Assembly (NCBI GenBank): GCA_024180945.1
Contig: JAKSGN010000006.1
Coordinates: 930,001-994,000 of the forward strand
Direction: 5' to 3'
DNA length: 64,000 bases
DNA from: Macrophomina tecta
Taxonomy: Eukaryota; Ascomycota; Dothideomycetes; Botryosphaeriales; Botryosphaeriaceae
The position numbers and the translations under genes were made by a program. The notes beneath the pieces are model-generated. The model was not told where the DNA came from, searched no databases, and worked only from the letters and a program-made list of their open reading frames with translations. Below are positions 43,531-56,383 of the stretch, in pieces (positions within the stretch are counted from its first letter, which is position 1; each line of letters begins with the position of its first letter).

Positions 43531-44428
43531 CGTGGGTTGCGACTCTGGATCGGTTGCGGTGTGCGTTCGAAGAGAGGAATGCGGCGCGGACAGCTATGTC
43601 GCAATAAGGCGGGGGATCAGGCCGTAAATTGCTCCTGGGATGGAGTCTGGCTGACGTGGGGACAGGCAGCAATCGCGCTCGGAGGGAGAGGATGTTTCTC
43701 TGGGGCCTGGCGGAGGGGCGGAGGGGCGGGCGCGATGACGCTCCGCCGCAGGGCTGAAGGACAGAGATTCATTCGCCGGACGGGCCTACTCCTGGTAGTA
43801 CTCCTGCCGCACGAAAGCCGCCCGCGAAGTACAACACCCACTCGATGCAATGTTGAAGCCGTTGTTCACAGGTAAATGGTGCAGATGACTTGAAAAGTTT
43901 GCATGTGAACGACTGATTCATCTGTCTAGAAGCCATACTCGCTGTTGCGTCTTCGTGGACATCCAATCATTCCCGCACGGCAGTAGTGGCCCTATAGGGG
44001 AGAGCAAGAGGATGAATTGGATTGGGTAGGTGCACACGGAGTCAGAGCGGTTGTATGGACGTAAATGCTACGAACCCGTGGGCTTTGCGTCTGGACGACT
44101 GCTGCTGCGTTTCTGTGAGGCTCGGCGTCCCGCGCGGCCTGGCGGCCGGCCTGCGCTCCTTCTTGGCAGGCGGAAGCAACACCAAGGGCGACACCCGCCG
44201 AGCGCAACACTCTATCTCTACTCTCCACGTCACCCACCCCGGCACCCGGCCATTCGCATGCTCAGACTTCGCCCGCCGCCCTGAGCATCCTCACCACCTC
44301 GTCCGCACATTCTTTCCACCACTGCACCGGCCCCCGAGTCGCAGCACCCTGGCCGGCGGACAAGGACACATTTCCCCCATACCAGCTTCCTCTCCCGTCG
44401 CCGTGCTCCCGCCGAGCGCCCCGCAACC
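43531..44428. promoter_or_regulatory. Divergent promoter, PLP2 / SEC21
   Basis: 898 bp between two start codons. C-rich pyrimidine stretches lie in the last 150 bp before the SEC21 ATG. No other gene is seen. Confidence 0.5.
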
Positions 44429-47400
44429 ATGAGCTACAACAAGAAGGATGAGGACGCCGAGGGCGCCATCGTCAAGGTTGACCGCACCTCGGTTTTCCAG
44501 GAAGGTTTGCAGCCCCCCGCCTCGCTGTGCGCGTGTCCTGAAGCTCCAGCTTACGCCTGACCAGCTCGCGTCTTCAACTCGTCGCCAATCTCCCCCCGCA
44601 GATGCCGCATTCTCCTCACCAAAATTGCCCTGCTCCTGTTCACGGGCGAGAAATTCCCTACCAATGAGGCTACCTCGCTATTCTTCGGCATCTCCAAGTT
44701 GTTCCAGAACAAGGATGCAAGTCTGCGCCAGATGGTCTACCTGGTCATCAAGGAGCTGGCCAATACCGCTGAGGATGTGATCATGGTGACGAGCAGTATT
44801 ATGAAGGATACTGCTGTCGGAAGTGACGTCGTGTACCGCGCAAACGCCATAAGAGCTCTCTGCCGCGTTATTGATGTGAGCTTTTATGGACTCCTGTACA
44901 GCTCCAATTGCGCTAACCCGCTGTAGGCGTCGACAGTGCCAGCCATTGAACGTTTGATTAAGACCGCTATCGTCGACAAGACCCCGTCCGTCTCCTCCGC
45001 AGCCCTCGTTTCCTCCTACCACCTACTCCCCGTGGCCCGTGACGTCGTTCGGAGATGGCAGAGCGAAACCCAGGAGGCTGCCTCCGGTACAAAGTCCTCC
45101 GGAGGTTTCTCCCTAGGTTTCGGCACCTCGCACTCTAACCTGACTGCCGCGAACACAAACTTCATGACCCAATACCATGCCATTGGCCTGCTCTACCAGA
45201 TGCGCTCACACGACCGGATGGCTCTGGTGAAGATGGTGCAGCAGTACAGCGCTGCCGGTGTGGTCAAGAGTCCGGCGGCTACTGTTCTGCTGGTCAGGCT
45301 GGCCGCTAAGCTCGCCGAGGAGGATCCCAATCTGCGCAAGCCCATGATGCAGCTCCTCGACGGCTGGCTGCGCCACAAGAGCGAAATGGTCAACTTCGAA
45401 GCTGCCAAGGCCATCTGTGACATGAGAGACGTCTCCGACGCCGAGATTGTGCAGGCTGTTCATGTCCTGCAGCTGTTCCTGACGTCGCCTCGCGCTGTTA
45501 CCAAGTTCGCTGCTATTCGCATTCTCCACAACTTCGCTTCATTCAAGCCCGACGCTGTCCGCCAGTGCAACCCCGACATCGAGGCTCTGATCACTAACAG
45601 CAACCGCTCCATTGCCACCTTTGCAATTACCACCCTTCTTAAGACCGGAAACGAATCTAGCGTGGACCGTCTGATGAAGCAGATTTCCGGATTCATGGCT
45701 GAGATCACCGACGAATTCAAGGTCACTATCGTAGAGGCTATCAGGACACTCTGCTTGAAGTTCCCGTCTAAGCAGGCCGGTATGCTCGCTTTCCTTAGTG
45801 GCATCTTGCGGGATGAGGGTGGTTATGAATTCAAGCGTGCTGTGGTCGAGTCGATGTTCGACCTGATCAAATTTGTCCCGGAAAGCAAGGAGGACGCTTT
45901 GGCGCACCTCTGCGAGTTCATCGAGGACTGCGAGTTCACCAAGCTTGCGGTTCGGATCCTGCACCTTCTTGGTATGGAAGGACCCAAGACTGCTCAGCCT
46001 ACGAAGTACATCCGTTACATCTACAACCGTGTTGTCCTCGAGAACGCCATTGTCCGCGCCGCCGCCGTCACTGCCCTTGCCAAGTTCGGTGTGGGCCAAA
46101 AGGATCCCGAGGTCAAGCGTAGTGTTCGCGTCCTCCTGACTCGCTGTCTTGACGACACGGATGATGAAGTCCGTGATAGAGCTGCTCTGAACCTGAGACT
46201 CATGGATGATGAGGATGAGGATGCTCACAAGTTCATCCGCAATGGTAAGCCTATAAAGCAAGAGCGCACTTCCGAAACAACGCCTCGCTAATTTTTCCCT
46301 AGACTCAATGTTCTCTCTCCCTACCCTCGAGCATCAGCTTGTCATGTACGTCACCGCGGATGACAAGGAGACTTTCTCCCAGCCTTTCGACCTCTCCAAG
46401 ATCCCTGTTGTCACTCGGGAACAGGCCGATGCGGAAGACCGCACCAAGAAGCTCACCTCTGCAACTCCTACGCTCAAGGCTCCCTCTACAGGCCCCAAGC
46501 CTGCCGCCCGCAGCGGGGCCGACGCGGCTGCATCTGCAACGGCTGCTGCTCAAAAGTACGCCGCCCAACTCCAGGCCATTCCCGAGATTGCCGCTTTCGG
46601 TGGCGTTCTCAAGTCATCACCCATTGTCGAGCTCACCGAGTCCGAGACCGAATACGTGGTGTCAGCGATCAAGCACATCTTCAAAGAACACGTTGTCATT
46701 CAATACGATATCAAGAACACTCTTCCCGAAACTGTGCTGGCCGACGTCACTATGGTCGTTACCCCCGCCGACGAGGAGGAGTCTGGTCTCGAAGAAGAAT
46801 TCATCATCCCTGCACCGCTGCTTAAGACAGATGAGCCTGGCACTGTTTACGTTTCTTTCAAGCGCACTGCTGGCGAGGACACATACGTTGCAGCTAGCTT
46901 TACCAACATCCTCAAGTTCACCCTCAAGGAGATCGACCCATCCACCAATGAGCCTGAAGAGGGTGGTTACGAAGACGAGTACCAGGTTGAGGACCTCGAC
47001 CTCAACGGCGCCGACTACATCGTTCCGGCGTATGCAGGTAGCTTTGATAACGTGTGGGAGCAGTCGGGTGCGGGCGAGCAGGCGACTGAGACATTGCAGC
47101 TCAGCGCCCTTAAGAGCATACAAGGTTTGTTAGCCTGCTTACATCCCATCTTTTTTCCAATGCTTGCAGACCCGAAGCTAACATTGCTTCTCTTCTAGAT
47201 GCCGTTGAGCAAATCCCTAAAACGCTGTCCCTGCAACCGCTTGAGGGCACCGATGTGCCCCTCAGCACTTCGACGCATGCGCTTAAGCTGTACGGCAAGA
47301 CGGTGACGGGTGGCAAGGTGGCGGCACAAGTGCGCATGGCCTTCTCTGCCAAGACGGGCGTGACGATGAAGATCGATGTCCGGTCAGAAGAAGAGGGTGT

Positions 47401-47431
47401 GGCGACCTTGGTAATTAATAGCGTGGCATAG
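44429..47431 (+). CDS. SEC21: Coatomer subunit gamma (COPI)
   Basis: A 919-residue protein, the usual length for fungal Sec21. Exons are 44429-44504, 44565-44875, 44927-46244, 46303-47124, 47199-47431; introns of 60, 51, 58, 74 bp, all phases closing. It starts MSYNKKDEDAEGAIVKVDRT. The HEAT-like adaptin N domain fills about the first 540 residues (for example ALCRVIDASTVPAIERLIK, VNFEAAKAICDM, VLQLFLTSPRAVTKFAAIRI). A flexible Ala/Ser-rich linker follows, then the appendage domain with two subdomains from about 610. It forms part of the COPI coat that returns proteins from Golgi to ER. Codon use is regular and nothing is missing. Confidence 0.96.
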
Positions 47432-49731
47432 ACGTGAAACGAATGGGAAGTGGCGTGGTGTCAAAATGTGGAATTGCTTCTTTGAGACGGAGGGACAAGA
47501 ATACCGATGGTGTGGTGGCCTTTTAACTCGTGGTGAATGAAATAGTACTTTTACTCTGCCGATCTCCTTAGTCAATGAGGAAGTGATGATACTTCACGAG
47601 GGATCATGATACAGAGGGCAGTAGTCCCATGGACATGTACGGTATGGAGTACTGAAACAATTGTATGGAAGTCATTGATTAGGAGCTGGGGACAATGAGC
47701 ACGTTGATTGAGAATTCAAAGCCACTGCGTAACTGCCGCAAGCTCGCAACCCGTTATGTGCATATGAAAAGTGTGTAATGCATGTACATCTTCCCAAAAT
47801 AACAGATTGGATCGCTGTTTGACTTTGAGACTACTCATTACGCATTTAATGCGAAATGAATTTTATAAAAGCTGCGCATAAATCCCGCCCTGCAGCAAAG
47901 TGGATTTGCAATCTGCCGATGACGCAGATGGCGACTAGCTTGAACACCTGGTGAAAAAGTTCAACCTTCTTCTGTAGAGGCTATTCAGCCCATCGAGCAC
48001 TCCTTAGGGGAACGGAAGGTTTGAGTAGCCTCATCGCGACCAGGGAGTGAGCGTTCTTCATTCCCAGATGCTGGTGAGACTTGACAAGTAGTCTCCAGAC
48101 TTCGAATCAGCTGCCTGCCTGAATATTTCTAGTGTCACCAAGTTATGACTTCAAAGCGTACCCCTGGAGGTAATTAGAGCTTCCAATACATCACTCGTGA
48201 TCGCCCGAAGCGGTTTCGAACGCTCGCGCCGTCAATCTGAAGCCCGAAGCCGCCAAGACAAAGGTCAGACCAAGAAAGTTATGCTCTTTCGCTGTTACTG
48301 TTTCCCGCATGTGAGTCTCATGATGAAGAATGTAGGAGAGTGCGGTCAGGTAAAAGACCTTAACCAAGTCTTTTACCAGAGCGAGCTTTCCGCCCCTCCA
48401 GCTCACTTTCCAGACAACCCACCCACGCAGCTTCAAACGCTTCGTGCTCAGGACTCTCTTGGAACAAGTAACCATACGTCACGTCTCCCAGAGAATAGCT
48501 ATCTTCGAAGCGTCTCGTAGCCTGAGGTCAAAGCCAAGCTTCAAATTCCTGTCTGACATAAGCAGATACGCAGACCCCCCCTTTTTCAAAGGAGGGTTCC
48601 CACGTCCTTGATGCAGTTCGACTATTCATGCGTGACGCTTGCACCAGGGAGCTTCGTGCAGCAATGAGGCATCATTGCGATGCAAAATGAAAGACATAGC
48701 AAGCCACCTATCCTTGTCTCTCAGCATGAACCCGCGTCTCGTAGCCACAATCCCATCTTGCGCCTCCTTTATCATAAAAGATGGTGAGCGCCATCATTGC
48801 GTTCCGAGTATGGCTAACTACCATCGTGACTGAGGGTATGTCCACTTCATCGCCAGGTGCTGATGATTTTAGGTGCCCGGGCCTGTCACATCTTGGCCGC
48901 CGAAAGGAACCACGAGTAGAGAGGTAGACAAGACGATGACCCGTAGCAGTTTGATGGTAGGCTAGCACTTACTTACTCGAGAGCAGGGCCTCCGTCGCTG
49001 ATGCAGTTGCAATTCGGGGTTCCAAGGAAGTGTGCGGCTTGTAGAAGTCATAAATGCGTGAGGGAACGAGCTCATGAATCTCCTTCTTGCATTTGCAGCT
49101 GAACAAGTGAAGATCTAGTGACCATGAGATCCGGTGATGATAATCCTGCTTCGCCCCGTGGGCGGGCCAGTGCAAACGTGGAGAAGGGCGGATAGTCGAT
49201 GCAGCCGACTCCAAAGACGAAGACAACCCATGTGCGCTTGAATCCTTCCACTACGACCGCGTGATAAGATGATTGAGGTGTAACTTTACTTTCAGAGCAG
49301 GACTCGGGCCAGGGATCCTCACGGCGATAAATGCAGTCATCCCCGATGAACAACTGCGCTAAAAGCAGACAGAGTCAGTCCGTCACCGTCAACTCAACAT
49401 ATAGAACACCACACTGAACTCCTGCTCATGAGGGAAAAGGTGTCTGTTGAAGGACACCAAAAGATGCTTCCATATGAACCACACTTCTATCCGAGAACAC
49501 CCCCCCTTTTGCCAGCGAGCATTATCTCCGCTCAAGCGCCAACCCAACTGGCGCTTTAATGGAGAATTAGTCGCCCGTTAACGCAGCCTTCCCAATAACG
49601 CCAAAAGCCATGCTGAAATGGGAATCAAGAATGTTGAACCATCATGCCATCCTTAACAAGAAATCATCCCCACCGTAACCGGCTGGAACCTCCCATTATG
49701 AACTGAAAGCGAAATGTGCGATACAGCCATC
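47432..49731. other. 2.3-kb spacer, no supported gene
   Basis: Between the SEC21 stop and the lipoyl-synthase stop (convergent). Several minus-strand frames (48191-48475, 48708-48968, 48969-49353) are open for 85-95 codons but show no domain I recognise; they could be parts of one decayed or unknown multi-exon gene. Confidence 0.35.
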
Positions 49732-51114
49732 TCACGACTGGGCTTCCTTCACCGCCTCAGCAGTCGTCAACGGGCCCTCCTTGGCCAGCCTCGGGACCTC
49801 TTGGCCTGCCCGCTCGGCGGCCCGCTTCTTAAGCACATTCTCGATGAAGGCCTCGCCAGCCTTGTACGACGAGCGGACGAGCGGGCCAGAGGCACAGTAG
49901 AGGAAGCCCATGTCGAGGGCGCGCTGGCGCCAGAGCTCGAACTTGGCGGGCGTTACGTACTCCTCGACCTTCATGTGGCGCTTCGTGGGACGCATGTACT
50001 GGCCGAAGGTGACGACGTCGACGTTGACTTTCCTGAGTTCTGTGTTTCCCGTCAGTTTCCCCCCGCACCGAAAAGTCAGTAGCAACGGAAATAACTTACC
50101 CTTCAGCGTCTCCCAAACCTGCTCATCCTTCTCCCCCAGCCCCAGCATGATACTCGTCTTAGTGATCAACCCCTCCCTCGCCGCCTTGGCCGTCTCCAAC
50201 ACCTTCAAACTCTGCCTGAACGTCGCCCTCCGATCCCTCACAAACGGCGTCAACGCCTCCACCGTCTCGACATTATGCGCATACACATCCAGCCCGCTCC
50301 TGGCCACAAGCCCCACCATCTCCATATCGCCCGCATAATCGCCCGTCAGCGCCTCGACCAGCATGGTCGGCGCCTTCTGCTTAATCTTCGTGATCGTCTC
50401 GGCAAAATGCCTCGCGCCGCCATCGGCCAAATCGTCCCGATCCACACTCGTCAGCACCACATAGCCCAGCCCCCACCTCTTCAGCGCCTCGGCCGTATTC
50501 TCCGGCTCGTGCGGATCCAGCGGCGGCGGCTTCCTGCTCGTCTTGACGCTGCAAAACCGGCACCCGCGCGTGCACGTGTCGCCCATCAGCATGATGGTGG
50601 CCGTCGCCGCGCTCTTGCTCGAGCCGCCCCAGCAGTCGCTGATGTTGGGGCAGCGCGCCTCCTCGCACACCGTGTGCAGGTTGAGCCCGCGCAGGTCGTT
50701 GCGGATCTTCTTGTACGCGTCGCTCGTCGGCACCGCCGGCGTCTTGAGCCACGAGGGCAGCCGCGTGATCTGCTTCTGCTTGCCCGCGGGGCCGACCATG
50801 GCCGTGCGCAGCTCGAGCATCTCGGCGGCGGAGAGCGGCTCGTCCTTCGGCTCGCCGCCGACGAAGTCACCAAATGAGGGCCCGGCGTTGAGGCGGTCGG
50901 AGAAGCTGGTGCGGGGGCGGGGAGGCTTCGCGGCCGAGGTGGAGGACGAGGACGTGGTGGCCGTGGCCGTCGGCGTGGAGCCAGGTTCGCCGACCGCGGT
51001 GGCGAGGGCGCGTCGAGGGAGCCATTGAGAGAGCTGGGGCGCCCTGAGCGAAGATTGAGATGCGAGGGAGGAGGCGCCGCGGCGGAGACAGGCGTATCGA
51101 GGTGCGGCGGCCAT
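49732..51114 (-). CDS. LIP5: Lipoyl synthase, mitochondrial (radical SAM)
   Basis: A 440-residue enzyme. Exons are 51114-50100 and 50039-49732; the 60-bp intron (GTAAGT..ACACAG) is frame-neutral but splicing restores [11 protein letters not shown], the conserved reading. ATG 51114 is chosen because an Arg/Ser-rich mitochondrial presequence follows ([17 protein letters not shown]). Both 4Fe-4S sites are visible: the auxiliary cluster [13 protein letters not shown] and the radical-[13 protein letters not shown]. Conserved further motifs are [16 protein letters not shown] and [10 protein letters not shown]. It inserts two sulfurs into the octanoyl chain bound to lipoyl domains of E2 and GcvH proteins in the matrix. 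Confidence 0.96.
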   Translation of the reverse strand: MAAAPRYACLRRGASSLASQSSLRAPQLSQWLPRRALATAVGEPGSTPTATATTSSSSTSAAKPPRPRTSFSDRLNAGPSFGDFVGGEPKDEPLSAAEMLELRTAMVGPAGKQKQITRLPSWLKTPAVPTSDAYKKIRNDLRGLNLHTVCEEARCPNISDCWGGSSKSAATATIMLMGDTCTRGCRFCSVKTSRKPPPLDPHEPENTAEALKRWGLGYVVLTSVDRDDLADGGARHFAETITKIKQKAPTMLVEALTGDYAGDMEMVGLVARSGLDVYAHNVETVEALTPFVRDRRATFRQSLKVLETAKAAREGLITKTSIMLGLGEKDEQVWETLKGKLFPLLLTFRCGGKLTGNTELRKVNVDVVTFGQYMRPTKRHMKVEEYVTPAKFELWRQRALDMGFLYCASGPLVRSSYKAGEAFIENVLKKRAAERAGQEVPRLAKEGPLTTAEAVKEAQS

Positions 51115-52550
51115 GGTAGCGGGTGGGCGGCGGGTGGTTGGAACCAAAGGAGAAACGATAAGGGCAGTTGAGCAATGTCAGAAAGTGGTTCACGCAATTG
51201 CAACAAATGCTCCGAGACGCTTACGCACGGGCTTGGCGTTGGGAAATTCCTTATCTTATCGATCAGCCCCCGCCATCTCCGATGTCGCCGGGACCGGTCC
51301 CTTGCAGGTGGAGCCCCGTTCAGGGACGACGACCTCTCCCCATCAAGCTAGAAGTGGCCTGCTCAGGAAACTGGGAATCCGCGCCGGGTCCCAAAAGAGC
51401 TCTTGCAATGACATCGCAGCTTTCCATTCGGACCCATGAACGTGACGCTGGTGACATGCATCCCGGATTGCGAACGCCCCTTCAAGCGTGCAGCTCCTTG
51501 AGTAATCTTCTGACGCTCGTCGTCCACGATAGATAGATAGTTGCGCATGCGTCCGCCAGACCGTCGGCAGGGCAGATGCATACGCTCGGAACAAGCTTAT
51601 ACCCATAGGCTCTGTTCTGACTAGCGAGAGGTGAAAGCATTCGCCTCAATGAATGCGTGGCACCAAGATCCGGCGCTACGGCTCCGCAATTAACGTGAAA
51701 TCACGAGCCTAACTCAATCGTTCTCACCACCCACCCCATTACCCTATTCCGCCACCTCCTCTGCAACGCCGCATTCCTCACGCGGACCCAGCCGTAGCAC
51801 AATCCTCCCACATTGGGGATGTCACAGAAGTCAGAGGAGCCCAAGAAAATAGAGTGAGCAATCGAGCCTCTTCAATAGTCATTCTTTCTCCCCCACAGAG
51901 AATCAAAAAGGGTTCAGAGTTAAAAGGCCACTATCAAAGCCACACTTTCAGTGTAAAAAGCAGAAGTGAACAACACAGAAAAGGTATAAAACTTAGGTTC
52001 GAATTCTTCCCTCCCGGTTCCCGTCATTGCTGGGCGTAAATCTGCAAGAGAGAAGACATGAAAGAGAAAGTAAGATCGAAAGCTTAAGCACAGCTTAACT
52101 CAGGAGAGGCAGATACATCAGCACCTGCGACGGCTGGACCAAGCAGCGCTAGTTGCTTCGTAGACGAAAAAAGAAAAAAGCAATGAACAAAACCAATGCC
52201 AACAGTAAAACCTGTAAGCAAACAGCACACACGCACATGTCGAAAAGCAGAAAAGAAATGTGCCTCGGAGCGGTGATGCCTTCGCTGAGTGAGCGAGGCG
52301 TTGGCGGGGGTATTGGTGTGCTGCGACATGGTGTGCCGCTGGTATGGAGGGGTATTGACATAACAAACTCTGCAGCACAACTACTGTTGGCCCTGAACTT
52401 TGAAGGGGAAATTTTCTTTGGGATGAGGTAAAGACGAAAGGAAAGTGTGGTGATCTCAGGCAGAGATCATGCGTGAATATTTTCGACAGGTGGAAGTTGC
52501 TCGAAAGGTCGCATTTCGGAAGGCTTGCAATTCGGCCGTAGAGTTCCTGA
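51115..52550. other. Spacer, lipoyl synthase promoter / septin 3' region
   Basis: 1.4 kb between two minus-strand genes. No gene, tRNA or repeat is visible. It includes the lipoyl-synthase promoter at its left end. Confidence 0.4.
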
Positions 52551-54419
52551 TTAGTATGCCGTCATCGACTTGTAAGATGTCGCCGGGTTTACGGGGCTGC
52601 GGACACCGTTTCCGAAGGAAGGGCTACTGCCGTAGTTGTCTGTCATACGTCTGGGCGTAACCGACCCAGTCGCACCAGTCCTTCTCTTCAACCTACTTGT
52701 CCTCCAGCCCTCGTACCACCTCTCCCTGCTGGCCTCACGCAACTCAGCACGCCATTCGCTGAAGACGCTTTCCTTGAGGCGCACAAAGTCGCAGTGCTCG
52801 GGATTCATAGGGTCTGCGAAACCCCATGGGAAGCGGCGGCCAATGACATTAGGCTCGTACATGTCAGGAGAGAGGATGCTGAGGGGGAGAGGAGGCTCCT
52901 CTTCTTCTTCCTCGACTTGAGCAGACATGGTGGAAACTCTACGAGAGTGCTTCTTGCTGGTCGAGGACGGAGACTTGGGGGGCGGAGAGGAGGCCGAGGT
53001 AGACGATTCATCGTCAGAGGCGTTCGAGTCTGACTTGTCAAAGTTGTCAATGATATCCCGAGCCTTCTCCGCCTCTTCTTCCTTCTCCCCATCGGAACCT
53101 TCGTACTCGTCCTCATCACGCTCGTCGAGGGCCGACTCGTCGTCCGAGTCCGAGAAGCTGAGAGCTTCCAATGGGTCGAGCTTAGCCTGCTTCAGACTGT
53201 CCCATACGCTTTTCTTAAGATGGGCCATGTGGGCAGCGGTGATGGTATCAGCCTTGCTAATGACAGGAACAACAGCGGTTTTGCCTTGGAGAGTGCGTAG
53301 AACCTGGAGATCCAGATCCTCATCGAGACTGCCGACCAGATTAGGCTTCACGGCGAACTTGCCCGGAGTCAAGCCACGAGTGGCAGCGACATTGGCGTCC
53401 ACGCGGCTGGGATCGAGCAGCAAGAAGACGCAGTGGATGTGAGTATCACGCACGCCGGCAGAACGCACAACCTTTTGCTCCTCGGAAAAGGTCTCCTCGA
53501 ATTTCGACTCGATGAAAGAGGACATCTCACGGAGCTGGAGGTCCACGACATTCTTCTCAAGGCCCTGCGAGTCCCACAGCGTGACACCAATGCGCTCGTT
53601 CTCGATCTCCGTCTCGAGGTACTGCGAGGTGAAAGGCGAGGCCGGATCGACGGGCGGCTGGGGCGGCGGAGTCTGCACGCGTTTGTGCTTGGGCATGCTG
53701 AGCGAGGTCTGCAGGAAGTTGATGAAGGAGGTCTTTCCGGTGTTCTTCGCGCCAATGACGAGGACGCTGCAAGGGAGAGGCGAGGGTCAGTGACACAGCG
53801 CAAACGCACGCAGCGGGAGATCGACAACTTACTTGAACGGCGTGGGGTCCTTCCGCCTGCGGACGCGGCGCGGGCTGTTGAGGGTGCTGACCGCGCTGCT
53901 GGCGTAGCTGTACCGGCCGCGATGTGTCATGCTCTCGGTGCGGGCGTAAGGGTCAACGTACTCGCCGGCGTTGTTGGGGCTGCCGGGGATGGGAGGAATG
54001 GGCACCGCCGCTTGCGGCGAGGTGGGCGTCTTGTAGTCCATGGAGGGCCGGGTAGTGTTGGTGGGCGGAGGGCCTCGATAGCCACCAGCCTGGCGCGAGA
54101 CAAATTGGTAGGAATCAGGGCGGGCGTTCTCGCCGCCAAAGGTGTTGATGGTGGGCAGCGGCGGCGGCTGGGGAAGCTGCGGTGGCTGCTTGGGTAGCTG
54201 GGCGGCCTCGCGCTGCTGCCGCAAGAGCTCCTCCTGGGCGAGCGCCTTCTGCTTCTTGCTCATCTTTCCACCGGATGTGCTGCGGCCGGCAAGACCGGAG
54301 TTAGACTTCTGGCGGCGGAGGAAGGAGAAGCTGGTGCGGCGCGGCTCTGCGGCGTGCTGCTGCTGGGTCGCGTCTTGGGACTTTCCAGCAGGCTGGTCGG
54401 CGGCGGATGATGTCGCCAT
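52551..54419 (-). CDS. Septin-type GTPase with long N-terminal and acidic insertions
   Basis: A 600-residue protein. Exons are 54419-53833 and 53766-52551; the 66-bp intron joins DPTPF-NVLVIGAK. The N-terminal 190 residues are disordered (Pro/Gln-rich). A polybasic stretch PRRVRRRKDPTPF lies just before the P-loop GAKNTGKTSF (about 201), as in septins. G3 reads DSQGLE instead of the common DTPG, and G4 is SKAD. An acidic insertion (about 60 residues, many Asp/Glu/Ser) and the septin-unique-element region (FPWGFADPMNPEHCDF) follow. No clear C-terminal coiled coil is seen. Family members form filaments at septa and the cell cortex. The divergent G3 puts it among atypical fungal septins; GTP hydrolysis is uncertain. 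Confidence 0.85.
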
Positions 54420-56383
54420 TATGAACGAGGGCAACGGGAGCGGAGCGAAGACGAGTCGCGCACCGGACAGGCTTGTATCAACGGAACTATCGTTGCTTCA
54501 CGGGCAAATGGTGCTAGGTGCCGGTTCGGCGTTACGCACACATGAGACACAGGACCAGCCGTGTGCAAGGGAAGAGGACGTGGATCGAAGGGATTCTCTC
54601 GCTGCGGCGCGCCCAAGACAGAGGTCAGTACTGGAAGTGTGAAAGCGCGCTGCGCAGGCCGGAGCGCCCAGCGCCGTCTACTTTATGCCGCCCAGGGATG
54701 CGTAAATGAAAGTACCTACTGTGAGAGCTGCCAGATACCGGGAAGACCGATGTCGCCGGGAAGCGCTTGCACCAGGCAAAGCAGCGGCAGGCAGAGGAGC
54801 CCTGGTGTCGATATGGGGTTTAGCGGTGGCCTCGGAGTGCTGCGCGCAAACAGCAGCGGTCGCGGCTGAAGCAATTGGCAGAGGGACACAGCAATCACAG
54901 CAGAGAGCCGACGGCGGAGGGCTCAGTCAGATCAGTCGCACACGCTGCGGCCGGGCTGGCGCCCCTGAAGCGCGCGACACCCTCAGGGCATGCTGGAGCA
55001 ATCATGTGCGCAGCCAATCAGCCCAAGGCGTCGGGGATTGATGAAACAAGCCGCGGCAGCGTATCCTTTCTCGAAGGCAGCCGTCGATCGGCTGGCGCTG
55101 AAACTGGCTGAGTGGGCTGCGCGAGCCACCACGCGGCAGTGCTGCGTGGCACGAGAAGATGCGTCGTCGGAATTGGCACCATGGCCAGGAGCGTCACGGT
55201 GGAGCCTTTCCCCGCGGCTGCAAGAGTCAAGCCCGAGCCTGTGCGATCGCTGCGCCCTGGACCCTTCTTTGACTGGCGAGCCAGCGCGCAGCACAACCGC
55301 CGCCAGCAGACAGCAGCGCATATCAACGTCATCGCCGCCGTGTGGTGGTCGTGCAGGCGCGGCGGGGCAGCGGGCAGCAGGATCCAATATCGCAGCCACA
55401 CAGCGATTCGATCCGCGGCCGCCCTACGCCTGCCGGCACGCCAGTTGCCAAGCCCAGCAGCGTCAGAAATGGGAAGCCGCCACGACAACAACCCCAGCAG
55501 CCCAGCACGCCCGTCGGACGATCGCGACGCACCCGACAGGCTGCACAAGGCCGCCCTGCCTGCCCCCCCGGCAAATTCCCCCGGTCTCTCTGCCCTGCCT
55601 GGCAACGACTCGAACTCCAATTAGCCCGGGGACAATAATCACGCTTTCAGCCCAATCTTAGCCTTCAACCCATTCCTCGTCCCCCCGAAATGACCCACCA
55701 TAGCCTCCAATCCGCTTTCAACAACCAGAGCGCCGAAAATCGTGAAGCTGCCTCGGCGTGCTTTTGAATGCCCGCAGTTGTTGCGGGTCACGCCGGATCG
55801 TCGGCGATAGGCAATTCGTCAAATTTGCGATCCTCTGGAGATGGCATCCTCCTTTGATGAGATGAGATGATTGACGCAAGAAAACGAGAGAACGTGCGCG
55901 CGCCTTGCCGAACGGTTGTCGCTCCGCGGCCCTGCGGCGGCCCTGCATCGGCCCTAATCGCGACCTACACACGGCAGCCCACCCGACTGCTGCTTCCGTC
56001 CTCTCTTGGCCTCATTCGGGGCTATAGTTGGCCGCAGCTTATAACGTTCTTCCCGCCGAAGACTATTGAAACGCTTATTCCACGTCGCCCTTCGTGTAGC
56101 ATAGCGTCGCGAGCGACAGGCGAAGTAGCGAAATTTGGCACCGGTTGCCGCCACACGTGAGACGTGAGAGAACATCATTGCCTCAAGAGGACTACCTCAG
56201 ACCGCCCATGCAATTTAAATGATCTTCGTCGTGTTCCTCTTCTGCTGCAGATTTCCTATAAATACACTGCCGTGGATCGGCCCAGTATCACGTGCCCGAC
56301 GCCGTATCCAGTCCAATGTTACTTTTCCAATCCAACACCATGCAAACCCTTCCGAATTGTCAGACATTGCAACATCCGCCAGG
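54420..56383. other. Spacer, septin promoter / G-patch gene 3' region
   Basis: 2.0 kb, GC-rich in 54.4-55.6 kb. Long open frames on both strands in 55.0-55.7 kb are mirror images of composition and have no domain. Expected to contain the septin promoter and a long 5' leader. Confidence 0.4.

Noticed and set aside
51970..52030. tRNA-like GGTTCGAATTC word
   Set aside because: Flanking bases do not form a T-stem, and no A-box or acceptor stem is found.
54990..55661. 223-codon open frame, with a 200-codon one opposite
   Set aside because: Both strands open through GC-rich composition; no recognisable protein.
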